Positions 25,629-35,240 of a stretch of DNA of 64,000 nucleotides are shown one piece after another. The notes under the pieces were generated by a model. That model searched no databases and was not told the DNA's origin. It saw only the letters and a program-made list of their open reading frames with translations. Both the position numbers and the translations under genes were made by a program. The stretch spans positions 2,433,501-2,497,500 of the forward strand of contig NZ_CP118166.1 of the NCBI RefSeq assembly GCF_028748065.1. Direction: 5' to 3'. Position 1 is the first letter of the stretch, and each line of letters opens with the position of its first letter. The stretch comes from Hyphococcus flavus (GTDB taxonomy: Bacteria > Pseudomonadota > Alphaproteobacteria > Caulobacterales > Parvularculaceae).

Positions 25629-26873
25629 ATGCCTGACGGCGCCCAAAAGGCGGACCACATGACCCGAAATGCGCCAAAGGCGTTTCCGGCGCCGCTCGCC
25701 TCTTATGCGGCGCGGGCGGAGGAGACGCGCGGGCGGCTGGTGACGGAAGCCGAAAGTTCGATCCGAACGCCGTTCCAGCGCGACCGCGACCGGGTGATCC
25801 ACTCGGTGGCGTTCCGGCGCCTCAAACACAAGACGCAAGTTTTCATTTCTCATGAGGGCGACCATTACCGCACGCGCCTGACCCATTCGCTGGAAGTGGC
25901 GCAGATTGCGCGCACGCTCGCCCGGGCGTTGCAGCTTGATGAAGATCTCGCCGAATGCGTGGCGCTCGCCCATGATCTCGGCCATCCGCCATTCGGCCAC
26001 ACGGGCGAGGACGTACTAGTCGAATGCATGAAGCCGTACAATAGCTTTGATCACAATGCGCAAACCTTGAGACTTCTCACCAAGCTTGAGCATCGCCACG
26101 CTGATTTTTCAGGGCTCAATCTTACCTGGGAAACACTCGAAGGTGTGGTCAAACATAATGGCCCGTTGATCGGTCCGTTAGCCCGAAAAGATGAGCCGCT
26201 TCCTGCCGCGATCGTTGAATATGCCGAAAGCCATGACCTCTGGCTCGACACGTTCCCGTCGCTGGAGGCGCAGATCGGGGCCATAGCCGACGATATCGCC
26301 TACAATAATCACGACGTGGATGACGGATTGCGCGCGGGATTGTTCGATTTCGAGGAGGCGCGCGACCTGCCGCTGATTGGTCCGGCGCTGAAAGCCGCTG
26401 AGGACCGTTATCCATCGGCGCCGCGGGATGTCCTGATCGCCGAGGCGGTGTCGGACCTGATCGGCGCCATGGTCGAGGATGTGCTGGCCGAGACGAAGGC
26501 GCGGCTGGCGGCGTTGGCGCCGAAGGATGCGGACGCGGTACGGCGCGCCGACCGCGCCATGGTCGCGTTTTCCACAAGCATGGAAAAAGACCTCGACGGC
26601 CTTCGCGCCTTTCTCCACGCCAATATGTACCGGCACCACAAGGTTAATCGCGCCCGCAGCCAGGCCAAGCGAATTGTTAAATCTCTGTTTGATTTGTTTT
26701 TTACCGAGCCAGAGACATTGCCGCCGGAATGGCGCGAGCGCTATGACGGCGCGGATGAGGCGCGCCGTGAAGACATATTGGCGCGAATCGTCTGCGATTA
26801 TATCGCCGGCATGACCGACCGTTACGCCATGAGGGAATACCGGCGCCTTTTTAGCGTCGAATTTGATGGCTAG
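25629..26873 (+). CDS. dgt: dGTP triphosphohydrolase-like protein
   Basis: A 414-residue HD-superfamily phosphohydrolase. The metal-binding set is complete: H86 in RLTHSLEVAQIAR, H115-D116 in ALAHDLGHPPFGHTGE, and a later IADDIAYNNHDVDDG that supplies the final Asp. It removes triphosphate from dGTP and other dNTPs, tuning nucleotide pools. This matches the type-2 dGTPase-like proteins of alphaproteobacteria. An alternative ATG at 25659 lacks a clear advantage. In related genomes argS follows directly; here the SPOR gene follows after 180 bases. Confidence 0.9.
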   Translation: MPDGAQKADHMTRNAPKAFPAPLASYAARAEETRGRLVTEAESSIRTPFQRDRDRVIHSVAFRRLKHKTQVFISHEGDHYRTRLTHSLEVAQIARTLARALQLDEDLAECVALAHDLGHPPFGHTGEDVLVECMKPYNSFDHNAQTLRLLTKLEHRHADFSGLNLTWETLEGVVKHNGPLIGPLARKDEPLPAAIVEYAESHDLWLDTFPSLEAQIGAIADDIAYNNHDVDDGLRAGLFDFEEARDLPLIGPALKAAEDRYPSAPRDVLIAEAVSDLIGAMVEDVLAETKARLAALAPKDADAVRRADRAMVAFSTSMEKDLDGLRAFLHANMYRHHKVNRARSQAKRIVKSLFDLFFTEPETLPPEWRERYDGADEARREDILARIVCDYIAGMTDRYAMREYRRLFSVEFDG

Positions 26874-27053
26874 CGTTCCGCGAATCTGGGCAGAAGTGCT
26901 AGAATGTGCGGCAACAGCGATTCGGAAGGTGTTGCCGACGCGGAATTTTCGGGCGTAGTCGGAGCGTTCGTGGACAAAGACGGACACGGATGACGAAACA
27001 GGCGCCAAGCGATTTGTCGCTTGAACATGCGCTTGCCAAGGAGCGGTTAATCG

Positions 27054-27896
27054 ATGACCAACGCAGCTGAGCAAATGACAGAAGAACCATACGAAGAAGA
27101 AGACTATCAGGAATATGACGAGTTCGACGACGATGATGAGGATCGCGGCCTTTCCGGCTTTGCGGTTTTGATCATGGGCATCGTCATGATCGGCGCGTTC
27201 GTTTCGGTCGTGTGGATCGCTTACAAACAGGGCATGAAGGTCGGCGGCGACAGCGCCATCGAAACGCCTTATGTAGCGGCCGATCCCGATCCGATCAAAA
27301 TTGAAACCGCAGACAACAGCGCGACTGTCGAGGACCGAGAAGTCTACGATGCGCTCGATGGCGAAAATAGCGAGCCGGTGACGACTCTTGCGGAAGGTCC
27401 TGAAGAACCTGTCACCCGCACCGCGGAAGACACCATCGGATCCATCGCAGCAGATGCGGAAGCCGCCGCCGCTGATATGAGCGACGAAGTTGAAGACCGT
27501 CTCGCCGATCTCGAAGCGCAGGATGCCGAAGTGCTTGGCGCTGATACGACAGTTGAAGAGCCAGTGGTGGAAGAGCCGGCGCCTGAAACAACAAGCGTCG
27601 CGTCGAATGTGCGTCCTGCGTCGCGTGGCGCCGTCAGCGCTCTTTCCGGCACCCATGTTGTGCAGGTCGGCGCGTTTCGTTCAAACGACGAAGCCATGGC
27701 GCAGTGGGCGCGGATGCAAAGCCGCCTTGGCGACTATCTTTCCGGCAAGGGCCCGGATGTTGAAGTCGCCGATCTAGGTGATCGCGGCGTTTATCATCGC
27801 CTTCGCATCGGGCCGTTCTCGTCATCTGACGAGGCCAATACGTATTGTTCGGGCCTGAAAGAGCGCGGGCAGGACTGCCTTCCTCGTTCAAACTAA
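27054..27896 (+). CDS. SPOR-domain membrane protein
   Basis: A 280-residue single-pass protein: an acidic cytoplasmic N terminus (EEDYQEYDEFDDDDED), a membrane helix at about residues 36-58 (GFAVLIMGIVMIGAFVSVVWIAY), a long acidic, proline-containing linker, and a C-terminal SPOR domain (GTHVVQVGAFRSNDEAMAQWARM to VYHRLRIGPFSSSDEANTYC). SPOR domains bind denuded septal peptidoglycan, so a cell-division role is likely. It precedes nagZ by 21 bases, consistent with the conserved order in this class. Confidence 0.88.
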   Translation: MTNAAEQMTEEPYEEEDYQEYDEFDDDDEDRGLSGFAVLIMGIVMIGAFVSVVWIAYKQGMKVGGDSAIETPYVAADPDPIKIETADNSATVEDREVYDALDGENSEPVTTLAEGPEEPVTRTAEDTIGSIAADAEAAAADMSDEVEDRLADLEAQDAEVLGADTTVEEPVVEEPAPETTSVASNVRPASRGAVSALSGTHVVQVGAFRSNDEAMAQWARMQSRLGDYLSGKGPDVEVADLGDRGVYHRLRIGPFSSSDEANTYCSGLKERGQDCLPRSN

Positions 27897-27917
27897 GCGT
27901 TAAGGGCGCGTTGCGTT

Positions 27918-28937
27918 ATGCCCACTGCTGCGATCTTTGACTGCGAGGGGCCGCGCCTTACCGCAGAAGAAAAAGCCTTTTTCAGGGATGTCGATCCCTG
28001 GGGCTTTATTCTCTTCGCGCGTCATTGTGAAAACGCTGACAATGTGCGGGCCCATTGCGACGAGTTGCGTGAATGCGTCGGCCGCGAAGATGCGCCGATC
28101 CTGATCGATCAGGAGGGTGGGCGCGTCGTCCGCCTCAAGCCGCCGGCGTTTCCCGCGCATCCGCCCGCGTCTGTATTTGGCGAACTCTGGAAACTCGATC
28201 CGGCGAAGGCAAACGAAGCCGCGCGGCTCAACGGCTATCTTTTGGGTCGGATGGTTTCCGATCTCGGCGTTAACGTGAACTGCGTGCCCATGATCGACGT
28301 ACCGCAGCCAGACGCCGACCCGGTCGTTATCGGTGATCGCGTTTTCGCCAAGTGGCCGGACGTGATCACAACACTTGCGCATGCAACAATTGAAGGATCG
28401 ATTGCCGGCGGCGCCCTGCCTGTGATGAAGCACATGCCGGGCCACGGACGCGCGCTTTGCGACAGCCATTTTGAATTGCCGCGCGTATGTAATTCGAAGC
28501 GTGATTTGCAAACGGTTGACTTTGAGACTTTCAAATCCTTGCGCGATGTGCGCATGGGGATGACGGCGCATATCGTTTATGAAGCCTATGACGCCGAAAC
28601 GGTTTCGACCCTGTCATCGGTAATTATCAATGACGTTATTCGCGGCGAGATCGGTTTTGACGGTTTGCTGATGACAGACGACCTCAAAATGAAAGCGCTG
28701 GGCGGTCCGATCCCGGAGCGGATTACGAGGTCTTATGAGGCGGGTTGCGATATTGCGCTGAACTGCAATTTCACCCTCGCCGAAAAGAAAGAATGCTCAG
28801 GACATTTGCGTCCGCTGGAGGGCAAAGCCGCTGCTCGCGCGGCGCACGCCCTAGAGGAATTAGGGCCGGTTGACAGGACCGATACGGGCGAGGCTTATGA
28901 ACGCCTCAACACCTTGTTGAAGCCCGTAAAAATATAG
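27918..28937 (+). CDS. nagZ: Beta-N-acetylhexosaminidase NagZ
   Basis: A 339-residue family 3 glycoside hydrolase that removes N-acetylglucosamine from anhydromuropeptides in peptidoglycan recycling. It shows DQEGGRVVRL near residue 64, the KHMPGHG...DSH loop (K171, H172, H176, D182, H184) with the NagZ-specific catalytic His, and the nucleophile Asp in LLMTDDLKM (D254). The length is that of the single-domain bacterial enzyme. It lies between the SPOR gene and scpA, the order expected for alphaproteobacteria. Confidence 0.92.
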   Translation: MPTAAIFDCEGPRLTAEEKAFFRDVDPWGFILFARHCENADNVRAHCDELRECVGREDAPILIDQEGGRVVRLKPPAFPAHPPASVFGELWKLDPAKANEAARLNGYLLGRMVSDLGVNVNCVPMIDVPQPDADPVVIGDRVFAKWPDVITTLAHATIEGSIAGGALPVMKHMPGHGRALCDSHFELPRVCNSKRDLQTVDFETFKSLRDVRMGMTAHIVYEAYDAETVSTLSSVIINDVIRGEIGFDGLLMTDDLKMKALGGPIPERITRSYEAGCDIALNCNFTLAEKKECSGHLRPLEGKAAARAAHALEELGPVDRTDTGEAYERLNTLLKPVKI

Positions 28938-28996
28938 ATTTCAACAGGACAACAATCGAGATAGGCGAGGGCCAGAATCGGTCCTAAAGTGGCGCG

Positions 28997-29860
28997 ATGG
29001 CGGACGGTGAAAACATGATGATGGCGGCGGGCGCAAACCAGGGCGGAGACGCCTTTGATGCTCCTGTTCGTGATAAAGCGCGCGCGCAGCATGATGATGC
29101 AATCGATGCGCTGATCGTCAATATCGAGGGGTATGAAGGCCCGCTTGATGTTCTTCTCGATTTGGCGAGGCACCAGAAAGTCGACATTCGCAAGATTTCC
29201 ATGGTCGCGCTGGTCGATCAGTATCTTCTTTTTGTCGAGGCCGCGAAGGACCGTAATCTTGAACTCGCGGCCGACTATCTCGTCATGGCGTCGTGGCTCG
29301 CCTATCTGAAATCAAAGCTCTTGTTGCCGGTTGTCGACGAAGACGGCGATGAGCCAACTGCTGATGAAATGGCGGCGCGGCTGGCGTTCCAGCTTCAGCG
29401 TCTCGAAGCCATGCGAAAGGCGGTAGAAGATCTGCAAGGCTTGCCGCAGGAAGGCATTGATTTCTTCACGCGCGGCGCGCCCGAGGGCGTGCGTGTCACT
29501 CAGATACCTGAATGGCAAGCCGATCTTGTCGATCTGCTTAAGGCCTACGCCACACAGCGCATCGCCGCCGTCGATCGCGATTATCATATTCAACCGCCAG
29601 CGGTCTTTTCGATTGAGGCGGCGCGCATGCGTCTTGAGCGCATTCTCGGGTCCATTCCTGAATGGACCGAGCTGGAAACGCTCGCCGGCAATACGGATGT
29701 GGACGCGCCAAAAGCTTCCGTTCTGGCGAGTTCCTTCAATGCGGCGCTTGAATTCGCGAAAGCCGGTCAGATTGACTTAAGACAGCTTGGAACGTTTGAG
29801 CCGATTTACATCAAGACCCGTCAGTCTACGGATGAGAAGGACGATCGCAATGGATCATGA
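28997..29860 (+). CDS. scpA: Segregation and condensation protein A
   Basis: A 287-residue kleisin of the SMC-ScpAB condensin. The N-terminal SMC-neck-binding helix region EGYEGPLDVLLDLARHQKVDIRKISMVALVDQYL is classic, as is ADYLVMASWLAYLKSKLLLP. The C-terminal winged helix is weaker, as usual. It organises and segregates the chromosome. scpB starts inside its last codons (11-base overlap), so the two are translationally coupled. Alternative starts a few codons downstream cannot be excluded. Confidence 0.92.
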   Translation: MADGENMMMAAGANQGGDAFDAPVRDKARAQHDDAIDALIVNIEGYEGPLDVLLDLARHQKVDIRKISMVALVDQYLLFVEAAKDRNLELAADYLVMASWLAYLKSKLLLPVVDEDGDEPTADEMAARLAFQLQRLEAMRKAVEDLQGLPQEGIDFFTRGAPEGVRVTQIPEWQADLVDLLKAYATQRIAAVDRDYHIQPPAVFSIEAARMRLERILGSIPEWTELETLAGNTDVDAPKASVLASSFNAALEFAKAGQIDLRQLGTFEPIYIKTRQSTDEKDDRNGS

Positions 29861-30695
29861 CGCCGGGCGAGATTTTAAAGAGCTGGATGCACGTGCAGCG
29901 CAAGAGGCGCTGGCGGAAGAGTTGGCGGATGGCGCCGACGATCAAGAAGAAGTGAATAGCGTGAGCGAAGACACCGAAGAAGAAAAACCGAAGAAGAAAA
30001 AGAAAGCGGCTGCGCAAGAGCCTGTCGTCGAGTGGAGCGAGGAAGATCTCGCCGAGCATTCGCGTATGGTCGAGGCCTTGTTGTTCGCCGCCGCCGAGCC
30101 CCTTGATGTGAAAAGCATCGCGGATCGCTTGCCCGCCGGCGCGGACGTGCCTGCGCTGATCGAACGGCTCAAAGCCGAGTATGAGGGGCGCGGCGTTGAG
30201 ATTGCCGCGATCGAGGATAAATGGCGGTTTGTCACTGCCGCTGACGTGGCGCATGTCCTTCAAAAAGAGCGCGCCACCCAGCGAAAGCTCTCACGGGCTG
30301 CGCTCGAAACGCTGGCGATCATAGCCTATCACCAGCCCTGTACCCGCGCCGATATAGAGGACGTGCGCGGCGTTCAGGTGGCGAAAGGCTCTCTCGATCA
30401 GCTTCTGGAAATCGGCTGGGTCAAAATGCGCGGTAAACGCAAGGACGTGCCAGGCCGACCGACCCTTTATGGGACAACGCAAGGCTTTTTGGAGCATTTC
30501 GGGCTTGAGAGCGTGACTGACCTGCCTGGCCTCGCCGATCTCAAGGCCGCAGGCATGCTGGATGCGCGCCTGCCGCCGGGATTTTCCGTGCCGTCGCCGG
30601 TGGATGGCGACGATGAAGATGGCGAAGATGACGAGGAATCCGCCGAATTTTCTCAGGATTTCCTTGAGGAAGCCGACGAAACGGCTGACGCGTAA
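29850..30695 (+). CDS. scpB: Segregation and condensation protein B
   Basis: A 281-residue ScpB with a long acidic and lysine-rich N-terminal extension (residues 1-60), then two winged-helix domains: EHSRMVEALLFAAAEPLDVKSIADRLP and LSRAALETLAIIAYHQPCTRADIEDVRGVQ, followed by GRPTLYGTTQGFLEHFGL. The C terminus is strongly acidic. It dimerises and binds ScpA in condensin. The ATG at 29850 has an AAGGA upstream and overlaps scpA; the longer frame from 29787 would lie deep in scpA. Confidence 0.92.
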   Translation: MDHDAGRDFKELDARAAQEALAEELADGADDQEEVNSVSEDTEEEKPKKKKKAAAQEPVVEWSEEDLAEHSRMVEALLFAAAEPLDVKSIADRLPAGADVPALIERLKAEYEGRGVEIAAIEDKWRFVTAADVAHVLQKERATQRKLSRAALETLAIIAYHQPCTRADIEDVRGVQVAKGSLDQLLEIGWVKMRGKRKDVPGRPTLYGTTQGFLEHFGLESVTDLPGLADLKAAGMLDARLPPGFSVPSPVDGDDEDGEDDEESAEFSQDFLEEADETADA

Positions 30696-30775
30696 AGGAA
30701 TTTTCCGTTCTTGTTTGCGTCTTGCGGTCTGGCGCATTACGTATTGTTTTCAAGTAGATGTTGGAGATGCGCAAA

Positions 30776-31000
30776 ATGGGCGCAATCGGACCCTGGCAGA
30801 TTGTCATTATTCTGGTTCTGGCGCTGCTGCTGTTCGGCGGCGGCGGAAAAATTTCGTCCCTGATGGGCGACTTCGCCAAAGGCATTAAGTCGTTTCGCAA
30901 GGGCCTTCAGGATGATGAAAAATCCCTCGATGACCGCAGTGACGATGCGAAAGACGTAACGCCCGTTGCTGAAGAGGAAAGAGACAAGGCCAAATCGTAA
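30776..31000 (+). CDS. tatA: Twin-arginine translocase subunit TatA
   Basis: A 74-residue Tat component: one N-terminal membrane helix ([20 protein letters not shown]), an FxxK/amphipathic helix ([17 protein letters not shown]) and a charged, disordered tail. TatA forms the pore for folded-protein export. The ATG at 30776 is chosen because MGAIGPWQ is the usual start and a GGAG lies upstream; the ATG at 30758 would add six residues. TatB and TatC genes follow after an unusual 147-base spacer with interleaved inverted repeats. Confidence 0.9.
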   Translation: MGAIGPWQIVIILVLALLLFGGGGKISSLMGDFAKGIKSFRKGLQDDEKSLDDRSDDAKDVTPVAEEERDKAKS

Positions 31001-31027
31001 GCCTGAGGGGAGCCTCCAATGCGCTTC

Positions 31028-31100
31028 GTCCTTCGCGACACAAACATTCCTTCATCTTGAAGGCGGCGAAGCCGCGTCGCGAAGGACAAAGGAATGTTTG
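31028..31100. repeat. Interleaved inverted repeats between tatA and tatB
   Basis: Two perfect 12-bp inverted repeats are interlaced. GTCCTTCGCGAC (31028-31039) pairs with GTCGCGAAGGAC (31076-31087), and CAAACATTCCTT (31041-31052) with AAGGAATGTTTG (31089-31100); both have the same 48-base offset. Between them are small hairpins CCTTCA/TGAAGG and CGGC/GCCG. CGCTTC and GAAGCG enclose the whole. This order allows a pseudoknot rather than two nested stems. It resembles intergenic palindromic elements of the class. Confidence 0.65.
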
Positions 31101-31147
31101 CTCCTCAGGATGAAGCGTTTGTGAGTTTATTGTGAGATCGCGCTGAC

Positions 31148-31558
31148 ATGAGCCTTGTGCCGCAATTCGGATTTTTTGAGCTGATGCTCATCGCGGTCGT
31201 GGCGTTGATTGTCGTCGGCCCGAAAGACCTGCCGAAGCTGATGCGTTCGGCCGGGCGCATGGTGGCGAAAGCGCGCCAGATGGCGGGCGAGTTTACCGCC
31301 GCCTTTGACCAGATGGCGCGCGAGGCGGAGATGGAAGAACTCCGCAAGGAAATCGACGATCTTAAAAAGAACAATCCGGTCGCTGACGCCAAGCGTGCGT
31401 TTGACGAAACAACCGCGCCGATCGACAAGGAATTGCGAGAAGAGGCGCGCGAATTGAACGAAGCGGTCAATAAATCCGTTGGGGATACACAGACGGACAA
31501 GACGAAATCCGATACGTCTGATCAATCCGCTGCGGCAAGCGAGCCGGCGAAGTCATGA
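31148..31558 (+). CDS. tatB: Twin-arginine translocase subunit TatB
   Basis: A 136-residue protein with one membrane helix (FGFFELMLIAVVALIVVGP), the TatB-specific Glu in the helix start, the GPKDLPKLMRSAGRMVAKAR amphipathic region and a long charged coiled-coil tail. TatB with TatC binds the twin-arginine signal. It ends in an ATGA overlap with tatC, so the two are coupled. The gene order tatA-tatB-tatC is standard. Confidence 0.93.
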   Translation: MSLVPQFGFFELMLIAVVALIVVGPKDLPKLMRSAGRMVAKARQMAGEFTAAFDQMAREAEMEELRKEIDDLKKNNPVADAKRAFDETTAPIDKELREEARELNEAVNKSVGDTQTDKTKSDTSDQSAAASEPAKS

Positions 31559-32370
31559 GCGCCGTCGAAAAGAAAGAACCAGCGGAAGAAGATGAGTTAC
31601 AGGCGTCGTCTGCGCCATTGCTTGATCATCTGACGGAACTGCGCAGCCGGATCATTGTTTCGCTCGCCGCCATTGCTGTCGGCTTTGCAATCTGTTTCGC
31701 ATTTTCCATACCGCTTTACGAATTTTTGGTTGTGCCGTTTGAGCGTGCTGTGGTCGCCGCTGGCGTTGAACCAAAACTTTACTTTGCACCGCTGGAATTT
31801 TTCTTCACTCGCGTGCGCCTTGCCGTCTTGGGCGGCATCGTGCTCGCGTTCCCTATTGTCGCCTATCAGATCTATATGTTCGTCTCGCCGGGGCTTTATA
31901 AACGCGAACGCAAGGCGGCGTTGCCTTTTATCGCAGCAATGCCGGTGCTGTTCACGGCTGGCGCCGCACTCGTCTATTTCGTGATGATGCCGTTTGTCAT
32001 GCGCTTCGCCGTCGGCATGGAGCAGCGCCCCTTAGAGGCGAGCGGCGTCACCATCGAGCTTCTGACCCGCGTCGGCGATTACCTGTCGCTGTTGACGACG
32101 CTGATCATGGCCTTCGGGTTCGCTTTCCAGTTGCCCGTCCTGCTGACCCTTCTGGCGCGGGCAGGGCTGGTCACGGCTGATTTTCTGAAGCGCAACCGCC
32201 GGGTCGCGATCGTCATAATTTTTGTCATCGCCGCGTTCCTGACCCCGCCTGATCCATTCAGTCAGCTTGTGCTCGGCGCATCCATCATCGCCCTTTACGA
32301 AATATCCGTGTTCTGTGTGCGCCTTGCGGAGCAAAAGGCGAAGGAGGCCGCCGAAGAGGCTGCCGCATAG
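31555..32370 (+). CDS. tatC: Twin-arginine translocase subunit TatC
   Basis: A 271-residue six-helix membrane protein. The hallmark PLLDHLTELRSRI lies at the N terminus, followed by FEFFFTRVRLAVLGGIVLAFPIVAYQIYMFVSPGLYKRERK-type sequence and the ending FLTPPDPFSQLVLGASIIALYEISV. TatC recognises the twin-arginine signal peptide. It starts in the last codon of tatB. serS follows after 47 bases. Confidence 0.95.
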   Translation: MSAVEKKEPAEEDELQASSAPLLDHLTELRSRIIVSLAAIAVGFAICFAFSIPLYEFLVVPFERAVVAAGVEPKLYFAPLEFFFTRVRLAVLGGIVLAFPIVAYQIYMFVSPGLYKRERKAALPFIAAMPVLFTAGAALVYFVMMPFVMRFAVGMEQRPLEASGVTIELLTRVGDYLSLLTTLIMAFGFAFQLPVLLTLLARAGLVTADFLKRNRRVAIVIIFVIAAFLTPPDPFSQLVLGASIIALYEISVFCVRLAEQKAKEAAEEAAA

Positions 32371-32417
32371 CGTAGAGCAGGCTGGACCGCTCAAACCAAC
32401 CCCGCTAAACCGCCCCC

Positions 32418-33698
32418 ATGTTTGATATTAAATGGATCCGCGAAAATCCGGACGCGTTTGACGCCGGTCTTGCGCGCAGAGGCCTTGGCCCCCGCGCAGG
32501 CGAAGTCCTCATGCTCGATGAAGACGCGCGCAAATTTACGCACGCGCTCAACGACTTGCAGGAACGTCGTAATGCAGCCTCGAAGCAGATCGGCCAGGCG
32601 AAAGCCAAGGGCGATGAGGACGAGTTCAATCGCCTGCGCGAGGAAGTCGACCGCATCAAACATCAGATGCCGGCCGCCGAAGCCGAGCAGAAGAAAAAGC
32701 AGGATGCGATCCGCGATATCCTGTCCGGCCTGCCGAACATACCCGCCGACGACGTGCCGGAAGGTGAAGACGAAGCGGCGAATGTTGAGGTTCGCAAGTG
32801 GGGCGAGCCAAAAGGCCTGAACAATGCGAAAGAGCATTTCGATATCGGCGAAGCTTTAGGTCAGATGGATTTCGAAACTGCGGCGAAAATGTCCGGGTCG
32901 CGGTTCGTTATGTTGAAGGGGAGCCTCGCGCGGCTCGAACGCGCGATCGCCAGTTTCATGCTCGACTTGCATACGGGCGAGTTCGGCTACACCGAATGCC
33001 AGCCGCCGCTGCTCGTCCGCGACGAGGCGCTTTACGGCACCGGGCAATTGCCGAAGTTTGCAGAAGACTTGTTCAAGTCGACCGGCGATCACTGGCTTAT
33101 CCCAACAGCTGAAGTCTCGCTTACCAATATTGTCAGCGGCGATATTCTCGATGAGGAAGAATTGCCCTTGCGTTTCACTGCGTGGACTCCGTGTTTCCGG
33201 TCGGAAGCAGGCGCGGCGGGGCGCGATACGCGCGGCATGATCCGCTTGCATCAATTCTCGAAGGTTGAACTTGTCTCCGTCACCGCGCCGGACCAGTCGA
33301 ACGCCGAACATGAGCGCATGACCGAATGCGCCGAAGAAGTGTTGAAGCGTTTGGAGCTGCCGTACCGCACCATGGTGCTGTGCACCGGCGATATGGGTTT
33401 CGGCGCGCGCAAAACCTATGACATCGAGGTGTGGCTGCCGGGGCAAGGGCAATATCGCGAAATTTCGTCCGTCTCCAACTGTGGTGACTTCCAGGCGCGG
33501 CGAATGAATTCGCGCTGCCGTCCGAAAGGCGAAAAACAGACGAAATTCGTGCACACGCTCAATGGCTCTGGCCTCGCGGTGGGGCGCACGCTGGTGGCGG
33601 TACTCGAAAACTATCAGCAGGCGGATGGCTCTGTCGCCGTGCCGGAAGTGCTGAAGCCGTACATGGGCGGCGTCGAAAAGATTGAGGCGCAGAAATAG
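32418..33698 (+). CDS. serS: Seryl-tRNA synthetase
   Basis: A 426-residue class II synthetase. Residues 1-110 form the tRNA-binding coiled coil ([18 protein letters not shown] onward). Motif 2 is visible as [27 protein letters not shown] and motif 3 as [18 protein letters not shown]. It charges tRNA-Ser and supplies Ser-tRNA-Sec where present. The length is normal. It belongs to the tat-serS-surE run conserved in alphaproteobacteria. ATG follows CCGCCCCC, with a poor Shine-Dalgarno. Confidence 0.95.
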   Translation: MFDIKWIRENPDAFDAGLARRGLGPRAGEVLMLDEDARKFTHALNDLQERRNAASKQIGQAKAKGDEDEFNRLREEVDRIKHQMPAAEAEQKKKQDAIRDILSGLPNIPADDVPEGEDEAANVEVRKWGEPKGLNNAKEHFDIGEALGQMDFETAAKMSGSRFVMLKGSLARLERAIASFMLDLHTGEFGYTECQPPLLVRDEALYGTGQLPKFAEDLFKSTGDHWLIPTAEVSLTNIVSGDILDEEELPLRFTAWTPCFRSEAGAAGRDTRGMIRLHQFSKVELVSVTAPDQSNAEHERMTECAEEVLKRLELPYRTMVLCTGDMGFGARKTYDIEVWLPGQGQYREISSVSNCGDFQARRMNSRCRPKGEKQTKFVHTLNGSGLAVGRTLVAVLENYQQADGSVAVPEVLKPYMGGVEKIEAQK

Positions 33699-33736
33699 AA
33701 CGAAAGACTGTTCATTCCATACTGCGCGCCGCATTT

Positions 33737-34393
33737 TTGCGCGCCCGGACGGAGATCAGCGTTCTTGCTGCGTTCGCCGTCGCTGCTCTGGGGCTGTTGC
33801 TGTTCGCTGAAATCACTGACGACGCCAGCAATGGCGAAGCGCACCGTTTCGACAGGATGATCTTGCTGGCGCTGCGCACGCCCGGCGATCTTGCAGACCC
33901 GGTTGGCCCGCCGTGGCTGGAACTTGCGGTGCGCGACGTCACCTCTCTTGGCGGTTATATTATTCTCATGCTGATGGTTGCCTGCGTTTCGGTGTATCTC
34001 GCCGCGGCGGGTAAATGGCGCCATGGCGCACTTCTTGCCGGCGCCGTGGTTAGCGGTTCGTTCCTGAGCGAGGCGTTGAAATCATTTTTTGGCCGGCCGA
34101 GGCCCGATCTTGTGACGCATCTCGCTGAGGTGACAAGCCTCAGCTTCCCGAGCGGGCATGCGATGATTTCCGCCATCGCTTATCTCACCATGGGGGCGCT
34201 ACTTACCAGGTTTCACGAACGGCGGCGGCTGAAAGTGCTGGCCATGAGCTTTGCGGTGATTATCACTATTCTTGTCGGCCTGAGCCGTATCTATCTTGGA
34301 GTGCATTGGCCGAGCGATGTGCTGGCCGGATGGTTTTTGGGCGCTGTCTGGGCGGCGTTGTGGTGGCTGGTTGCCTGGCGCTTCTTGCGTTAG
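33737..34393 (+). CDS. PAP2-family membrane phosphatase
   Basis: A 218-residue integral membrane protein with the three phosphatase motifs: KSFFGRPRP (KxxxxxxRP), FPSGHAM (PSGH) and SRIYLGVHWPSDVLAG (SRxxxxxHxxxD). These enzymes dephosphorylate lipid phosphates or undecaprenyl pyrophosphate. Only a TTG start at 33737 is available in this frame near the N terminus, and no good ribosome binding site is seen. It separates serS from surE, which are adjacent or nearly so in many relatives. Confidence 0.87.
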   Translation: MRARTEISVLAAFAVAALGLLLFAEITDDASNGEAHRFDRMILLALRTPGDLADPVGPPWLELAVRDVTSLGGYIILMLMVACVSVYLAAAGKWRHGALLAGAVVSGSFLSEALKSFFGRPRPDLVTHLAEVTSLSFPSGHAMISAIAYLTMGALLTRFHERRRLKVLAMSFAVIITILVGLSRIYLGVHWPSDVLAGWFLGAVWAALWWLVAWRFLR

Positions 34394-34448
34394 CAGGCAT
34401 CCCGCCAGATTGAGTGAGTTTTTTTGAATTCGAATTCGGAGTTGTTCC

Positions 34449-35210
34449 ATGCGTATTCTTTGTTCCAATGATGACGGCATTCATGCGCGCGGGCTCGAAA
34501 GCCTCGTCAAGATTGCTGAAGAACTCTCTGACGATGTCTGGGTAGTGGCGCCGCAGGAGGAACAGTCCGGCGCCGCACGTGCGCTGACGCTCGCCCACCC
34601 CTTGCGTGTTCGTAAATATGACGAGCGGCGGTTTTCCGTGTTCGGCACGCCCAGCGATGCGGTGGTCATGGGCGTTACGCGCGTTCTCGATGACAAAAAG
34701 CCGGACCTCATTCTTTCAGGCGTCAACAACGGTCAGAACCTTGCTGAAGATGTGACGGTCTCAGGCACCATTGCGGCGGCGTTTCAGGGTATGTCGTTAG
34801 GTATTCCGTCGATTGCCTTGTCTCTCTCACGTCTGGAGCGTGAGGCTGCGCGATGGGAAACGCCGGAGGCCCATGGCGCGAAAATCGTGCGGCAGATTCT
34901 TGATGCAGGATGGCCGGAGGACGTGGTGGTCAATGTCAACTTCCCTGACAGGGCGCCCGATGAGGTAGACGGCGTTGAGGTCACGACCCAAGGCCACCGC
35001 GATGCGTTTCAGCTCTTTGCGGAGGAACGCAAGGATCTAAGGGGCGGGACCTATTACTGGTACGGTTACACCGGCAAGCGGTCCAATCCACCGGCGGGAA
35101 CAGATCTGCGCGCTATTTATGACGGCCGCATCTCCATCACGCCGCTGCACCTGGCGTTGACGCATATGGAGTCGCACGCAGCGCTTACAGAAGCGATAAA
35201 ATCCAAATAG
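34449..35210 (+). CDS. surE: 5'/3'-nucleotidase SurE
   Basis: A 253-residue acid phosphatase acting on nucleoside monophosphates. The metal site is [12 protein letters not shown] (D8, D9) at the N terminus, then [10 protein letters not shown] with the catalytic Ser, and [24 protein letters not shown] with the conserved Asn. It is full length. In Caulobacter-type and Rhizobium-type chromosomes a pcm gene usually follows; here the next gene is the LysM/LytM lipoprotein. Confidence 0.93.
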   Translation: MRILCSNDDGIHARGLESLVKIAEELSDDVWVVAPQEEQSGAARALTLAHPLRVRKYDERRFSVFGTPSDAVVMGVTRVLDDKKPDLILSGVNNGQNLAEDVTVSGTIAAAFQGMSLGIPSIALSLSRLEREAARWETPEAHGAKIVRQILDAGWPEDVVVNVNFPDRAPDEVDGVEVTTQGHRDAFQLFAEERKDLRGGTYYWYGYTGKRSNPPAGTDLRAIYDGRISITPLHLALTHMESHAALTEAIKSK

Positions 35211-35240
35211 CTGATAAAACCTTAACATTCTCCGTTAATA

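Noticed and set aside
26874-27053. argS remnant between dgt and SPOR gene
   Set aside because: No frame shows the HIGH or KMSKS motifs or the typical C-terminal ending of arginyl-tRNA synthetase.
26178-27656. 492-codon minus-strand ORF
   Set aside because: Antisense to dgt and the SPOR gene; composition typical of a shadow frame.
35222-35238. Second TTAA pair upstream of the dipM-like gene
   Set aside because: The spacer is nine bases, not the seven needed for a CtrA box.
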